The position numbers and the translations under genes were made by a program. The notes under the pieces were generated by a model. The model did not search any database. It was not told where the DNA came from and saw only the letters and a program-made list of their open reading frames with translations. Below, in pieces: positions 33,695-48,249 of a DNA stretch of 64,000 nucleotides. Location of the stretch: contig NC_081154.1 in the NCBI RefSeq assembly GCF_958295425.1, positions 14,672,938-14,736,937 of the forward strand, in the 5' to 3' direction. Source of the DNA: Solea solea. Taxonomy: Eukaryota; Chordata; Actinopteri; Pleuronectiformes; Soleidae. How positions within the stretch are numbered: the stretch's first letter is position 1; every line of letters begins with the position of its first letter.

Positions 33695-36600
33695 ATGTCA
33701 GCGAAAGCCATCTCAGAGCAGACGGGAAAAGAATTCTTGTACAAGTACATCTGCACCTCGGCCGCTGTTCAGAACCGCTTCTTCTATTCCAGAGTCACCA
33801 CTGAGACTGACTGGAACCGCCTCACTCAGGAGCACCCATGGCTGCTGACAGAGGTAAGACTGCTGTACTGCTATTCAAGTTGACTTCAAAACTCGCGTCC
33901 TATCAGGGTAAATGGCTTTTGTGTACTTTGTGGTTTATCTGTCTTCCCCTTGCTCTTCCTGTAGCGGCTGGTGGTGAAACCAGATCAGCTGATCAAGCGG
34001 CGTGGGAAGCTAGGGCTTGTGGGCATCGACCTGGACCTGCAGGGAGTCAAGGAGTGGCTGAAAGACCGCTTCATGAAAGAGACCACTGTAAGCTGACTGT
34101 CATCTTTCTGTCTGTCTGTGAAATGATTTACTAAACTCTAAACACTATTATTTAAAAGTGAGCTCATAAGCATAAATGCAACCTGAGATCCTCTTCTTGT
34201 CAAGTGCTGCAAACTTATTTTAATAAGCACCATGTCAACTTTTAGTAGTAGAACTAGTGGTAGTAGTAGTAGTAGTGGCCCAGTGTATGTTGTGGCCACA
34301 TGCTTATGTTTAGATCTGCCAGGTCAGAGGTGATTTGGATGGTGGAGGAGGGCAATCTATTCTGGTCAAACATATGTACAGATATTCTCTTACCCTTCAG
34401 TCAGACAGAACCACATGAGAGAGGAAACTTGCTTTTCTACTCGTACTCATTTGTTTTTCTTTTTTTCTTAAATATTTTGTCTTTAAGATGAGATTGTTAC
34501 TGTCCTTGACACCACATTTGTGTTGTGTTCACCTATGCACGGAGTTATTTTCCAGTCTAAAGTATAACTAGGTTAAACTTACATGCTTGAGATTTGTGAC
34601 ATTGAGTGTTTGTCTTGAATAGGTGGGCAAGGCAAAGGGTGTGCTGAAGAATTTCCTCATTGAGCCATTTGTTCCACACACACAGGTAATGTATTCCATT
34701 TTTCCAATGGCCTTTTCCTCCATATGCCCCACAGCAACAAAGAAAATGAACTCTCGGTCCATTCAGCAGGGCAATAAAACCACTCATTGAGAATTTGTTT
34801 AGGGTGGTAAATTACTTTATATCTTTGAAGCAGACACACCGGGGGTAAATTATGCTGCTGTGTTGTGTATCAGTGGAAAAGTTCAAATTTCATGTTAAGA
34901 AAACCTAGATGTTCAACCTAGAGTTCTACAACTCATAAATCAGTAATAACACACTCTGCTGTTTGCAAACTAAATCTATGGAAACATCTTTGAGTGTTTT
35001 TTTGTTTTGTTTTTTTGTCTGCAGGAGGAGGAGTTCTATGTGTGCATCTACGCCACACGTGAGGGCGATCATGTGCTTTTCCACCATGAGGGAGGAGTGG
35101 AGGTGGGCGATGTGGATGCCAAGGCCCAGAGGCTGATGGTTGCAGTAAATGAAAAGCTGACTGAGGACCAAGTCAAAGAGCATCTCCTCACAAATGTTTC
35201 TGAAGATAAGAAAGGGTATGGCTGCAAATGTTGTTCTTTTTTTTTTCATATAAACATAGGCATCTATAGCACTAAAACTAGGGTGGCACGATAACACTTT
35301 TGTTCTTTGTCCGATACCATAAACTCGAGTATCTGGTGATACAGTTGGTACCACCACCAACTGTCATGGGGGAAACTGTTTATGGTAGATGTTGCCAGTT
35401 GAATAGGCACTTTTTTCTTTCTTTTTTTGTATTTCTTGTATCTGTTACTGTTGTGTGGCCTTGCATTTTGTTCCCTCCCTTTTCTAAACAGCATCAGAGA
35501 ACATAGTGTTCTCTCTTTTATACTGTCTGATTTAACTATGTGGGACTAGTTTAACCTTCGAGGGAAAGTACACCACTGAGAACTCTGTTTTGCTATAATA
35601 TTTTAATTTGAGATTTAAGATTTGACTTTGTCCTCCCTTTTTCTCTTGTTTTTCTCCCTAAAGAGTCCTGTCTAATTTTATTGTGGGCCTCTTCAACTTG
35701 TATGAAGACCTCTACTTCACCTACCTCGAGATCAACCCTCTTGGTAATTTTTTTATGTCTTTACAGTGAAATGTATTTAACTCAGTTTCTAGAAACAAGA
35801 TCCAATATTAACTTTTAGAATAATTTTTCTTTTGTAATAGCAACTTGTGCTCATACTCAATATTTATAATTAGAATTGGTTATTTTTGCACACACACACA
35901 CAAATTAGTGATAGTGAATTTGACCTCTGCATGTAACCCATCATTATCACACACCAGTACTGAACACACACAAGCCAGGCGCAGTAGAAGATTGAATGCC
36001 TTGCTCAGGGGCACCCCAGCTCTTGGCCTATCCTGAGATTGAACTAGCAGCCTCCCAGTTATGAGCCCCATTTCTTTACTACTTGTTTTAGAAAATCTCA
36101 AACTAATGATGGCTCTGTTTTTTTGTTTTTTTTGTTTTTTTATTTCTTCTATCTACCAGTTGTTACTGAAGGTGGAGTGTACGTACTTGACATGGCTGCT
36201 AAGATCGATGCCACAGCGGATTACATCTGCAAGGCTAAATGGGGGGATGTGGAGTTTCCACCACCTTTTGGTAGAGAGGCGTATCCAGAGGTGAGACCTG
36301 AACCGCAATGCATTCTGGATTGTTTCTATTAAGACAAATTATCTTATGATGTTCTCATTTGCAGTATATTCATAGACGATACATGGTTACAGTTTTGTAC
36401 AGCAGAAGCTTTTCATATATATATTTTTTTATCTGTATTAGTCAAAATCTGCCACAGATTTTTCTTTTCTATAGTTTCATCTCTGACACACTTATGTACA
36501 CACTCAGGTACACACTTATCAGAATTGTTGCTTTACAAACAAATAGGACCTTCCTCAGATCTTCCCACTGTCTGACAGACATCCTAAAGTCGGTTCAGAA

Positions 36601-39600
36601 TTAGTGAAGTGACTAGGTTTAGGTTCCTGATCAAGAAAACCTGCTTCTGTTACAGTGTTGGCTGTACCCTGGCATTTTTTTGTTTTTATGGAAATGACTA
36701 AGCACCAGCTTATCACTAGATGCTGACTCAACCCATTTCCTTCTGCAATTGTTTTTCTTTTCTGATTAGATTTGCACCACCCTTAATGCACACAAAGAGA
36801 TGATTTGTAGATGATTAAATGTTTGTCGTCGATGTACAAAGGCCTGTAGACTTCACAGATTAATTTTGTTTAAGAACTGCATACGTCTCAAGTCATTTAA
36901 ATTTTAAATAATTCCAGAGCTATATCAGATTTTATCATATCCTTACTTAAAATGCAATGGTAGCAAACATTTACTGATAATCATCAATAAAATTAAAACA
37001 TAAATGCATTTATGCCTGACATTGTGCATCATTCACCAGACAGTATATGTTTCCCTGTTATGATATCCATGGTAGCAAACTACCCCTTGGGGAGTAATAA
37101 AGTGAATCCTATTTGTCTTACAGGAGGCATACATTGCAGATCTGGACGCAAAGAGTGGTGCCAGTTTAAAGTTGACATTGCTAAACCCTCGTGGCCGAAT
37201 CTGGACCATGGTGGCTGGAGGAGGGGCTTCAGTTGTCTACAGGTAGGTTCCATGTTTGATTTCTCAGCAAACGGGAACCAACCACTTGCTTTGCTTCATG
37301 CCTTAGACCTAATATTTGCCTTCAGTACATGACTGTTTTTATATTTGGTTTGGAGCACTGACGAATAAGCAAATGTTCAGTCGTCACACTGCGATCAGGA
37401 AATACTTGACTGTCCATCTTCTGTCTTGCTCAGTGACACCATCTGTGACCTGGGCGGAGTGGATGAGCTGGCAAACTATGGAGAATATTCCGGTGCTCCC
37501 AGTGAGCAGCAGACGTACGACTACGCAAAAACCATCCTATCTCTCATGACACGTGAAAAACACCCTGAAGGTGAGTGCAGCCACATCACTTCAGTGCATA
37601 TTTCTCCCACTCCAAAAAAAAACATAGGCCAAAGGTTAAATGCTGGAAAGAGGAATTTACCTTCAGTCTTGACTGCTTTGAAAGACTTGGACATGTTTTT
37701 GCATTTTAAAGTGTTTTTTTAAATGTTCTCTAATGTGGCCTTTGTTTTTCCTTCAGTGTGTCTCAAGGTTAATATTCTCGATGCATATGTTGCCAGCAAT
37801 AAATAGACTTCACGGCTGTCACTTTAACTTTGTCATTGGGTGTCACATTTCACTCATGGCGGTATCACCCCCCCATTTCTTCGTCCTGCAGGGAAAGTGC
37901 TGATCATCGGAGGAAGTATTGCCAACTTCACCAATGTAGCAGCCACATTCAAGGTGAAAAGCATTCATGTGTTTATCTCAAACACCGTGAAGATTAAAAT
38001 ATCAACACTGTCACATTTCCACGTAGTACAAGTTTGTGAGGAAGTGAAAAGCCACCTCCTAATCTGAAAGCATTTACTTTGTTTCCAAACCTAAGAAAGA
38101 AGACACTGTCTGTATTTCTAACATGTCAGTAGAGGCTAATCAAATTGTTAAATTAGGTTAATTACGTATACCCACAGTGGCTTACCATATGTCATTGAGC
38201 AACACACACAAGAATGTAGTTTATTTTTCAACAGTCTGCAGTGTGTTCCACATAGCTGACCTGCCTGTGTTCCCCCCCAGGGCATTGTCAGGGCCATCAA
38301 AGACTACCAGGGTCCTCTGAAGGAACACGAGGTCACCATCTTTGTACGACGTGGTGGACCGAACTACCAGGAGGGCCTAAGGGTGATGGGGGAAGTTGGT
38401 GAGTGAGATGAAGCAGATGGGTATCAAGAAAAAACTCAAATTTTAATATTTGGATTCATACAATGGAAATAGTTGTGCATTAAGCAATTTTTAGAAACTC
38501 TTGAAACTGTAACTATTATTTATTTTGTTAAATGTTGCAGGATGTAATTGATTCATTTATGTTTTTCAAAGTGTGCACAAGTGGAGAATACGCGTGCATG
38601 TTTTCACTTGAAACCTCTGTAGTGGTGTTTTAATAAAGTTTGACTGTTTTCCTCTGAAGGTAAGACCACGGGCATTCCTATCCACGTGTTTGGTACTGAA
38701 ACCCATATGACGGCCATTGTCGGTATGGCCCTGGGCCACCGACCAATCCCTAACCAGCCCCCAATGGACGCACATACTGCCAACTTCCTCCTTAATGCCA
38801 GCAGTAGTGCAAAGGTTTGTATTTTTCCCATTAACTTACACTTCCATTAACTTTGATTGGATCTCAAATGCATCCTCACCCCGATCTGTGAAACATCCTC
38901 TGACCCACTTCTGGTTCAAATTGTCAGTGTTTACCATGGAGTGATTTACTTGTGACCACGGCCATTGTCAATACTGGCCACATCTTCTTTTTGTTCCTGC
39001 TATTTAAAAATAGTAATATCAAATTTCATTGTTATTAAATATCCTTCTGGAAAATGTTACTTTCTTATCTGCACCAGACTCCAGCTTCCACAAGGACAGC
39101 TTCCTTCTCTGAACCCAGGTCACCCACTGACGCAACTCCAGCAAAAAAGTGTAAAGCAGGTCTTCCAGCAGGTAACCAAAGCTTATATACTCACAGCTCC
39201 TTTTATCTTGTCAACAACACTTCACGTACTCATACACTTATGCCTTTTAATTTTTCTCACTCTCACTACCTTTTATTTCTCCCTCCCTGATGCTGTCACT
39301 GCTGCATTTTCTTTTGACTTCTCCCCTTCCGTTACATCCTCTCCTTTTTTCTTTTAATTTGCTGCACACACTATCCTCACCCTCTGTCTTTTTCATGCTT
39401 GTTTTTCTAAGACTATCTTCATACTATACTGTGGCCTCTGAAGAATGTGGTCACAGCAGATTGGAAAGGTAAGTGATAGGTTTGCCCTGCACTGTGTTCA
39501 CCTGCACCCCCCCAAACACACTGCATTGTTTTGCTTGTTTTTCCCTTTTACCTCTCACATTCTTAATCTTCACAGAATGGAGTGTGCTTGTGTGTTACAC

Positions 39601-42600
39601 TTACATGTACAGCTGTGTGACGTGACCAAATTCTTGTATGCATACAGGTTGTTTCATATTCTGACACATCTCACTATTCTTGCCTTTTTCTGTTCCATGT
39701 AAATTAAGGATATGTATTTGCAGATGTGAGATGGCAGCAGCAGCTGTTTTCTCCATCTTCATGATTCTGTCTATGTGTTGCCTCTTGCAATTTGAGTGTT
39801 TTTTTATCTTTGTTTATTTTTATATCTCTCGGCTATGTATGTGGCTCTCTCGGTGGAGGTTAATACACACCTCGGCTCCAAAAAAAGATGCTAGAATATT
39901 ATAGCTGATTATGGTACACATTTAAATGCGACTTTGACAGTTGCTGATCTATACCTCTTGCTGCTTTGTACGGCAGCAAATCAAATGCTCTTTAGCCGCT
40001 CAGCTTTGCATGTTCCTTCCTCTACCAGGCTTTTTGTTTCAGAGAAGAGAAGGACGTAGTTGCCACAATGCATTGACGTGTGTTCAATGAAAAGAATAAG
40101 GTTCAGATGAACTCCTTTTCTCTTTTTGTGCTCATTTCATATCTTGTGTTTCCATCCCATGGGGGTCACAAAAGCACAAGCTTCTTCAGCCTGCAGTGGA
40201 GGTATGGAAGGGTGTGAAAACCTGTCCTCCTGTCCTCTCGGTCCTCTCTCCGCTTCCCTCTGCCTTCCCATTGTTGTCCACTCTGTGAGATGTTTTGGCA
40301 GTCTGTCTTTTTCACATATTTATGATGCTGTATTTAAAGCGCGCTGCTTTTATATCACAGAATTTAAATTTAATCAAACTCAGTACGTTTACATGAGATT
40401 AGAAAGAAATAAACAAGTAATTGTGTTGACTTTAAACACTCAAAGTCAGACTATGACATACCCAGATAATGTAATTGGAAGTCAAACTACTCCTGAATGT
40501 CTTCAGTCAGTCCAGAGTCAGACTCGAGCAGGACTGGGTGCTCTTTCACCCTGGCTTTAAAACTGGACATAATGGAGGAAGCCGCCGGCATACAGAAGAA
40601 TAAGACAACAGCCACAAAAAACATCATGAAATTCAGTCTGGTACATTTCTTTGAGTGTGGAGGAGACTGATTTGAAAGACTTAAAAGTTCATGGATGGTA
40701 GGAAGACTCAAGATGGCACTCAAAATGCTAACCACTAGCTTCCAGCTAAACCAGAAACGGAGGCAGACACAGTGCAGGACAGCAGTCCAATTCTAGTCGA
40801 GCTACAATCATAGCTTGACTTAATTGTGCATGGAAACGTACTGACTGATGCGTAGAGTTTTCTTAATTTTGTTCGATTAACTTGGGAAATGCTCTAAAAT
40901 CTTACCAGGGCAATGTAACATGGAATTATACTTAAAGACAAAACGATGAGTTTTTCACGGTTTGTACAAATTGATTATTTCAAATCGCAATATGTGATTT
41001 CACTAGCTTCTTCCTGAAACATGACTCTTTCTTGGTTGAGGTTCACTCTGTTTAGAGTGCAGTGAACAGTGAATGATCAGATATTAAAACAGGGAAGTCT
41101 ATAACAAATGTGTGAAAACATGGTGACAAACAACAACGTGCTTCAAGCCACGTTCTGACAATCTGCTTTCAAAATAGAGCAATTGAATTTAGAAGAGATT
41201 GAATAGAAGTAGTTTTACTATGCCTGACCTCAGTGGACAATACATCCAATTGTAACCCTTCACATATGAGTTCATATTACTACCAGGTAGCTGCAGTATT
41301 GGCCCTGAAGATTTTGAAATGTATGACTTCTACATTAAGTAAGGCTGTGTCACTGTCAGTGTTATGTCTTCCGGATAGATTTACATGGTGTTCCAGATGG
41401 ATAATGCAGGTATTTTCTTCTAACTTACAGAAGAAAATCTTTGCACAGTTTATTCCTAAAGAACTGAAGTAAATCCATTATTGGAATTAAATATTGAAAA
41501 AAATATCTATTTTATGAGAAAAAAATAGTAGTTGTACTTTGCATGCAAGAATACAAAGTTTGTCCCCTCAGTTTCCTTAATACAAATTCAAAAAACATTA
41601 TGAAGCTCCAAAAGAAGGATTTTATTTTTTAACAGTGTGACCTAGAGGGGGTGGACAAAATAGTGCACCAAGTAACTTGATTGCACGTTTTTTAAATGGC
41701 TAATTAGCAGCATATGTTTGTTCACATGACAAAACATTTATACTCCGATTTATAATGCCCATATCAAATAAACCCATGGTATTTTAAGCAGGGATTATGA
41801 CAATCTACAGTACATCCGTTATAGCAGTGTTTTGTCTTTAATCATAAAGGGTTATTTTCTCTACCTCCTGTCTCTCTCATCATAACGAGCTTATTCTGTA
41901 CTCTGCTTGTTACCATCCCCATTCCTGGTGTTTTCCTGAGCCAGACCTCCTCCTCCTCTAGATAGTGAATTTTATTTTTTCCTTGCTCCCCTCTGACTTT
42001 AATATCTCTTTCTTTCTGCCTTCTTCTTTCAGCCAAAGCCACTACACTCTTCAGAAAAAACACCAAGTCCATTGTGTGGGGGATGCAGACGCGCGCCGTG
42101 CAGGGCATGCTGGACTTTGACTACGTGTGCTCCCGGGAAGAACCTTCTGTGGCAGCTATGGTCTATCCCTTTACGTAGGTTCCTCAAAGCTCCAGCTCTG
42201 ATGTGGGAAATTTAAAAGGGTTGATACTCAATGTTGTTTCTATTGAAAACCGTTTCTATTCATTCAGACGTATGGTTTGACCTGTTGGTGTATGTTTTCC
42301 ACAAACACATACTGACAAGGTTTCTACTATGTGTGAAATGACTGTTGGTTAAACATATTTTCCTTCAAAGTTGCAGTTGTTGCCAAGAATTTTTAAGTTT
42401 TTACAAATATCCTGTTTTAATATACTATTTTCTTGATTAAATGTGCTGTGTTTTTTCCACAGATTTCGGTTGTAGTTGGTTCAACTTTGATATTTTAAGT
42501 AGAAAACGAGTACTAAAGATCTAAGGGCATGGAAATAATTGTACTATCTTACTTGCAAACAATAAATATACAGTTGAAGCAGTTGGTTACATTGGTGAAA

Positions 42601-45600
42601 ACCCAAATCAATATTGTTCTATAGGTTAGTAAAATGCTTTTGTGAAGTTCTCCTGAAATAACACTTGGCTCTATTGTTTTTTGTTCCTGTTGTGTCCAGT
42701 GGAGATCACAAGCAGAAGTTCTATTGGGGCCACAAAGAAATCCTGCTGCCAGTCTACAAGAGCATGGCTGATGCCACAAAGAAGCACCCGGAGGTGGACG
42801 TCATGATCAGTTTTGCGTCGCTGCGCTCAGCCTTCGACAGCACAGTGGAGGCCATGCAGTACCCACAGGTAGAAGGTCATTCTGTATGTCCTGTAGAAAA
42901 CATGCAAGTCAGACAAAGTTTAATTTCTTCAATTAAATTGTGCTTCCAGATTCACACCATTGCCATTATAGCCGAGGGCATCCCTGAAGCACAGACAAGG
43001 AAGTTGATCAAGATGGCGGACGAGAAAGGTGTCACAATCATTGGTCCTGCCACGGTATGCAGCTGCATCACACACAGACAATCACAGTACTCATTCATTC
43101 ACCCTAATTTAGTCGTCATCACCAGGTCTCTAGTGTTTCCTCAAACATTGTTTACATGTGTTGCGACAGAATCAGCAATTACGTTTTTTTTTAAAACACA
43201 ACGCATCGTTTCATACGTTGTGTTTTTCATTTCCCTGCCCAGCCATTCATTTTGTTTATTGTGTGTTTGTATGCTGCTTTATATTCATATAACCTCCAGG
43301 AAACCGTCAGGGTTTTCCCTGTTTATCTAACCAGGCTTTTAATGGTTGTGTTTGTTTATGTGTACACACACTGTATGTACATAGCACAAAGCAGTTGAAG
43401 ACAAACGTTTACCTACACCGTATTCTTGTTTTCTTGTTTATTCTTGTTCACAACCATTTACATACGTGTGAATGTATATGGGAAATGACAGAAAGGCAGC
43501 CCTTAAAATTGTGGCGCATTGGAAAAATTTGGTGTGCACCTAAACGAAAAGGTTAGGTGCAATCAATGCATCAAAGTTGGTACAATCACAAGTCACTAAT
43601 GGATTTGATACCCATTATGTGTGTGTCCCAGGTCGGTGGCATCAAGCCAGGCTGTTTTAAAATTGGAAACACCGGTGGTATGCTGGATAACATCCTGGCT
43701 TCCAAACTGTACCGTCCAGGCAGCGTGGCCTATGTGTCACGCTCTGGAGGCATGTCCAACGAGCTGAACAACATCATCTCCCGCACCACAGACGGCGTCT
43801 ATGAAGGTGTCGCCATTGGAGGAGACAGGTATAAGAAAGGAACTTGTTGAAAATGTTAAGATTTTATCTTTGCTTCTCACAAATGTTTTGTTTATTGAAG
43901 AACTTTCTCATGGGAGTACTACTAATTTTATTCTTTGCGCAGATATCCAGGCTCGACCTTCATGGATCACGTTCTTCGTTACCAGGACACTCCAGGCATT
44001 CAGATGATAGTGGTGCTGGGAGAGGTAAGATCACTGTTCATCACTGTTTTAGCTTTAATACGTGGCTGTCCAAACATTTTTCATAGAGGGCCAATGATCC
44101 ATTCAGACATTATTTTTAACAGTAAAAGTTACATTCAAAGGCACTATTTTATATGATTTTTAAATGGCAACGTCAGCAGAAGTGATCAAATGAAATAAAA
44201 ATAAATAACAATTCTGCCTTTCTTTCAAATCTGAAGTCAGACAACATAGTAACAAAGTAATATCTACAGGTATATAATAATATATAATATTTGTAACAAT
44301 TTTGCTGTTGGTGAATGCATATATCCATCTGTCACGGCTATGATGCAAACCCTGATATCGCGGCTCCTTACTGGCATGTAGTGGACTTGTCTGGGCCAAT
44401 TTTCTGTCCCAGTCCGTCCCTGGCCATAAATAAAACATTATTAAACTAAAAGCTGTAGGCTGTATAAAATCTCAGGGCTGGACTTTAGACATTCCTGCTT
44501 TAATGTATTAAACTTGGTGGATTTATGTGTAATTAATTAAAATTGTGTTTTGGTAAAAGATGTTTCTCTTTTTTTAATCTCTCTTTTAATCTGACCATCT
44601 AGATTGGAGGCACAGAGGAGTACAAAATCTGCCAAGGCATCCAAGAGGGCAGGATAACCAAGCCTGTAGTGTGCTGGTGTATTGGAACCTGTGCCACCAT
44701 GTTTACTTCAGAGGTTTGTTATGAAGAGAAAAATGCTTTGAACTCAAAATCCCTGACCCCTCACCGTTACAATATTATACAGAGTGTGACTCTTGTCATC
44801 TTCAGGTTCAGTTCGGCCATGCAGGGGCCTGCGCCAACCAGGCTTCAGAAACAGCGATGGCCAAGAACCAGGCTCTGAGGGACGCCGGGGCTTATGTTCC
44901 CAAGAGCTTTGACGAGCTGGGAGATGTCATCAGGTTAAATGATTTTCACTTAATCATGTTTGTCGCTGATTTTGTTTTCGGAATGTTTCACTCATAACAC
45001 ATTTGCATATACATATTGAAACAGGACTGTTTATGATGAGCTGGTGGCCGATGGTACCATCGTTCCTGCCCAGGAGGTTCCTCCTCCAACTGTACCTATG
45101 GATTATTCTTGGGCTAGGGTAAGAAAAGATTTAGGGTCCATTCTCATTTATTATTTCAAAGATTGTTTGACATACACATATATCAATACAGTCTATAGAT
45201 AAAGATACAGTATGTGAGTGAGTATAGTATTTTGGCCTAAATAAAGAAATGTTTATGATGTGGAGTCCTTCAGTTTAAGTGTTGTGACTGTGGTATTTTT
45301 TAAGCTAAACATTTATAGTCAAAATATAAACTTGTTGGTGCTCTCTTGTGGACAAAACATGTAATGACACTGCTTCTCTTTTTTTTCTTTTTTTTGGCAC
45401 TGCAGTTTAACCTACTTTATGGATTTCAATACACTTGGATACCAATCTTTGCTTCACACCACACTGTGTCCACTTACCAGTGTTTAACTCCATCTCTTTG
45501 TCACTGTTGGATTTCCTCCAGGAGTTGGGACTGATCCGTAAACCAGCGTCGTTCATGACCAGCATCTGTGACGAACGAGGCCAGGAGCTCATCTATGCCG

Positions 45601-47539
45601 GCATGTCCATCACCGAAGTCTTTAAAGAGGAGATGGGCATTGGAGGCGTGCTGGGTTTGCTCTGGTTCCAGCGCAGGTGAGTCTGTTAGTGAGAGATACT
45701 GCTGTGGATCACTTGCTGTGAGGATAAACAATTGCTCATATATCTTATTATAAATGTATTTCTTACTGTTAATATTAATATAGTGGTTATTTTGTTTAGG
45801 TTGCCCCGCTACGCCTGCCAGTTCATTGAAATGTGTCTGATGGTGACGGCAGACCACGGGCCCGCTGTCTCTGGTGCACACAACACCATTGTCTGTGCTC
45901 GTGCAGGCAAAGACCTGGTGTCAAGCCTCACCTCTGGCCTGCTCACTATCGTTAGTATTAATGACTCACACACAAGCACAATTAACACTGTCTGCATCGA
46001 GAGAAAAACACACACATCCAAAACACTTTTGAGAAGAAACTGTCCCGTACCCTTTTGTTTTTCTACTTGCAATTTTATATGTGGTCCAGGACAAAATGTT
46101 GATGGATGATCTCATTTCTTTCTCTTCTTTCTGGACTGAAACATGATTTCTTCATAAATTGCAGGGTGACCGTTTCGGAGGTGCTCTGGATGCAGCTGCA
46201 AAGCAGTTCAGTAAGGCCTTCGACAGCGGCATGCTGCCCATGGAATTTGTCAACAAGATGAAGAAGGACGGGAAGCTGATCATGGGCATCGGCCACAGGG
46301 TCAAATCGGTACGCAAGGACTCCACTTCTCTCATTCCCCACAAGTTACAATTATCATGTGGCCTTTTTTAAATGAAAGCAGGAAGTTGATAAGATTATCT
46401 CTTGTGAGTCACTGAGTTAACTCATTTATTCACGCCCGTGTAAACAGGATATTTTGTCTTATGTTTACAGATCAACAACCCAGACATGCGGGTGCAGATC
46501 CTGAAGGACTTTGTGAAGCAACATTTCCCTTCCAGCCAACTACTCGACTACGCCCTGGATGTCGAGAAAATCACCACTTCTAAGGTATTTATCAGAATTA
46601 GCTATGGTTTAGGTATTTATGGTTTAGGTATTTACATCTTTGATGAACATGCAGAATCTTTTCTCCTGTATTGACAATATTTTACTGAAATGTATTTTTC
46701 AGAAACCCAACCTAATCCTCAACGTAGACGGTTTTATTGGTGTTGCCTTTGTGGACCTGCTCAGAACGTGTGGCGGCTTCACACGGTAAGAATATCGGCT
46801 TTGAGGAGATGCATTTTATCATCTGTGCATATTATAGAGTGGTTACTAAACAGAAAAAAAACACCTACACCAATACATATTAATTTGTTACTGACTTGAG
46901 CTTTTCATTCAATATTAAGATTAAAAAGGGAGTCAGCTCATTTTTAGTAGATTATTTTGCAAATAAAACAGTCTCTGATGCAATGCATAAAAACGTCACC
47001 ACTCATTTAACAGTGCTACATTTAGCCTTTATTTTACAGGAAGTAGCAATGTGATTCAAATCTGTTTGTTTAGTTTAAAAGAAATTTAGTTTAATTAAAC
47101 TGTCCCACAGACACTGTAAGTATAAATAATATTGCTAGAATAGATTAGTAGTTACTAAGTAGGTATTATAAGTGTTAATCTTGTATACATTAAAGTGCAT
47201 GATCTGTTGCTCTGTGCACTGTTGGCAAACTGACCAGTATTGTTTTTTTTCCCCACATGAATGTTGAACTGATTCCAGAGATGAGGCTGACGAGTTTGTG
47301 GAGATCGGTGCACTAAATGGCATCTTTGTCCTCGGCCGGAGTATGGGCTTCATCGGTGAGTCTAATTCAGTGTGACTATGTGACACCAACTATGTGCAAA
47401 ATGTAGTTAAGTTATCTAAATTGTGTCCCATCTTGCATCAATAGGCCATTACCTGGACCAGAAGCGGCTGAAACAGGGACTGTACCGTCACCCCTGGGAC
47501 GATATCTCCTATGTGCTTCCTGAACACATGTCCATGTAA
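33695..47539 (+). CDS. acly: ATP-citrate lyase (ATP-citrate synthase)
   Basis: Makes cytosolic acetyl-CoA and oxaloacetate from citrate, CoA and ATP for lipid synthesis and acetylation. Coding exons: 33695-33853, 33965-34087, 34623-34685, 35025-35215, 35664-35743, 36160-36290, 37124-37242, 37434-37570, 37892-37953, 38281-38398, 38660-38814, 39078-39171, 42033-42174, 42700-42868, 42950-43054, 43632-43828, 43943-44024, 44603-44713, 44806-44933, 45025-45118, 45522-45676, 45800-45950, 46165-46308, 46471-46584, 46703-46785, 47279-47355, 47445-47539. The sum is 1092 residues, against 1091 for the short human isoform. Domains: ATP-grasp half ~1-425, CoA-ligase alpha half ~480-810, citrate-synthase-like module ~830-1092. 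Seen: phospho-histidine motif GHAGA (His751), catalytic-region [11 protein letters not shown] (His891), regulatory RTASFSE with Ser455 at the human number, and C-terminus ending [10 protein letters not shown]. The exon ending 45950 uses donor GTTAGT. The human ten-residue alternative cassette is not seen between 39171 and 42033. Confidence 0.98.
35920..36090. mobile_element. Short interspersed repeat
   Basis: Contains GCCTTGCTCAGGGGCACCC and TGAGATTGAACTAGCAGCCT, a dispersed fish repeat (in typical copies 'GGGATTGAACCAGCAACC'). It lies in an acly intron. Confidence 0.5.
39172..42032. other. Largest internal acly intron
   Basis: 2.9 kb at the position where human ACLY has an alternative ten-residue cassette exon. 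Holds the inverted-repeat transposon 40381-40843. No matching cassette was recognised. Confidence 0.6.
40381..40843. mobile_element. Inverted-repeat DNA transposon remnant (~460 bp)
   Basis: The left end CAGTACGTTTACATGAGATT mirrors the right end GCATGGAAACGTACTG with one mismatch over the shared 16 bases. No coding capacity. It lies in the acly intron 39172-42032. Confidence 0.75.
44066..44480 (-). mobile_element. Interspersed repeat, family C copy 2
   Basis: On the minus strand it reads TTTATTTATGGCCAGGGACG, then GTGACAGATGGATATATGCA and GAAAGAAAGGCAGAA, matching family C copy 1. The edges carry 'GGGCTGGACTTTAGACAT' and 'GGCTGTCCAAACATTT', which look like hAT-type ends. It lies in an acly intron. 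Confidence 0.6.
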
Positions 47540-48218
47540 ACAAAAACCACGTCCCAGACTGGGACACCCTCGTTTCACTCCACATACATTTACTCTCTGG
47601 TTATGACAATAGCTGTCTCTTGGGAAACAAAGGGCAGGATGACTCTGGAAAGTAGAAGTATCATCTGGTTTAGGGATCTGGGTAAAGTTTTTTTCGATCT
47701 AGTTTTTACGGAGACAAAGGGGAGTATATTTTTAGATTTAGTTTTTGACAAATAATTTAAAAAGTCTGAGATGTAACTTATTCAGTTTTGAAGAAAGAGC
47801 CAAACCAATGCAAACTCACCCGGTACTTCAAAGGTGCAAAATCCAAAACTGAGCGCCAGCATGTCGGACCACAACAAGTATACTATCGTGATTGTGCACA
47901 CATAGTACATGCATGTGTCGGCCATGTTGTCAGGAAAACGGACACCTAACACTTGTGACCTGTAAGGGAGGAGGGCTCGACTGAGCAGCTCTTCTAGTGC
48001 TGTGTTTAAGTGTAACACGCACACTCGAAATTGTGTAAACAACATCTCCATCTGAGTTTTTAGATAACTTTGAACTTAATGCACATCATTAATATGATGG
48101 GAACATTAAAGCTAAGAAAACATCGGTACTGACTACATGTTTACGTAAATGATATTTGTTTCCTGACATCGCGTGAGGCCAAATGCTGCAAATTGCACCT
48201 TTTTTATTAAAAAAAAAT

Positions 48219-48249
48219 TATTAATAATAATAATAATAATAATAATAAT
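48219..48249. repeat. AAT trinucleotide repeat
   Basis: A run of AAT units in the acly 3' UTR region; a shorter run precedes the poly(A) signal at 49413. Confidence 0.85.
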
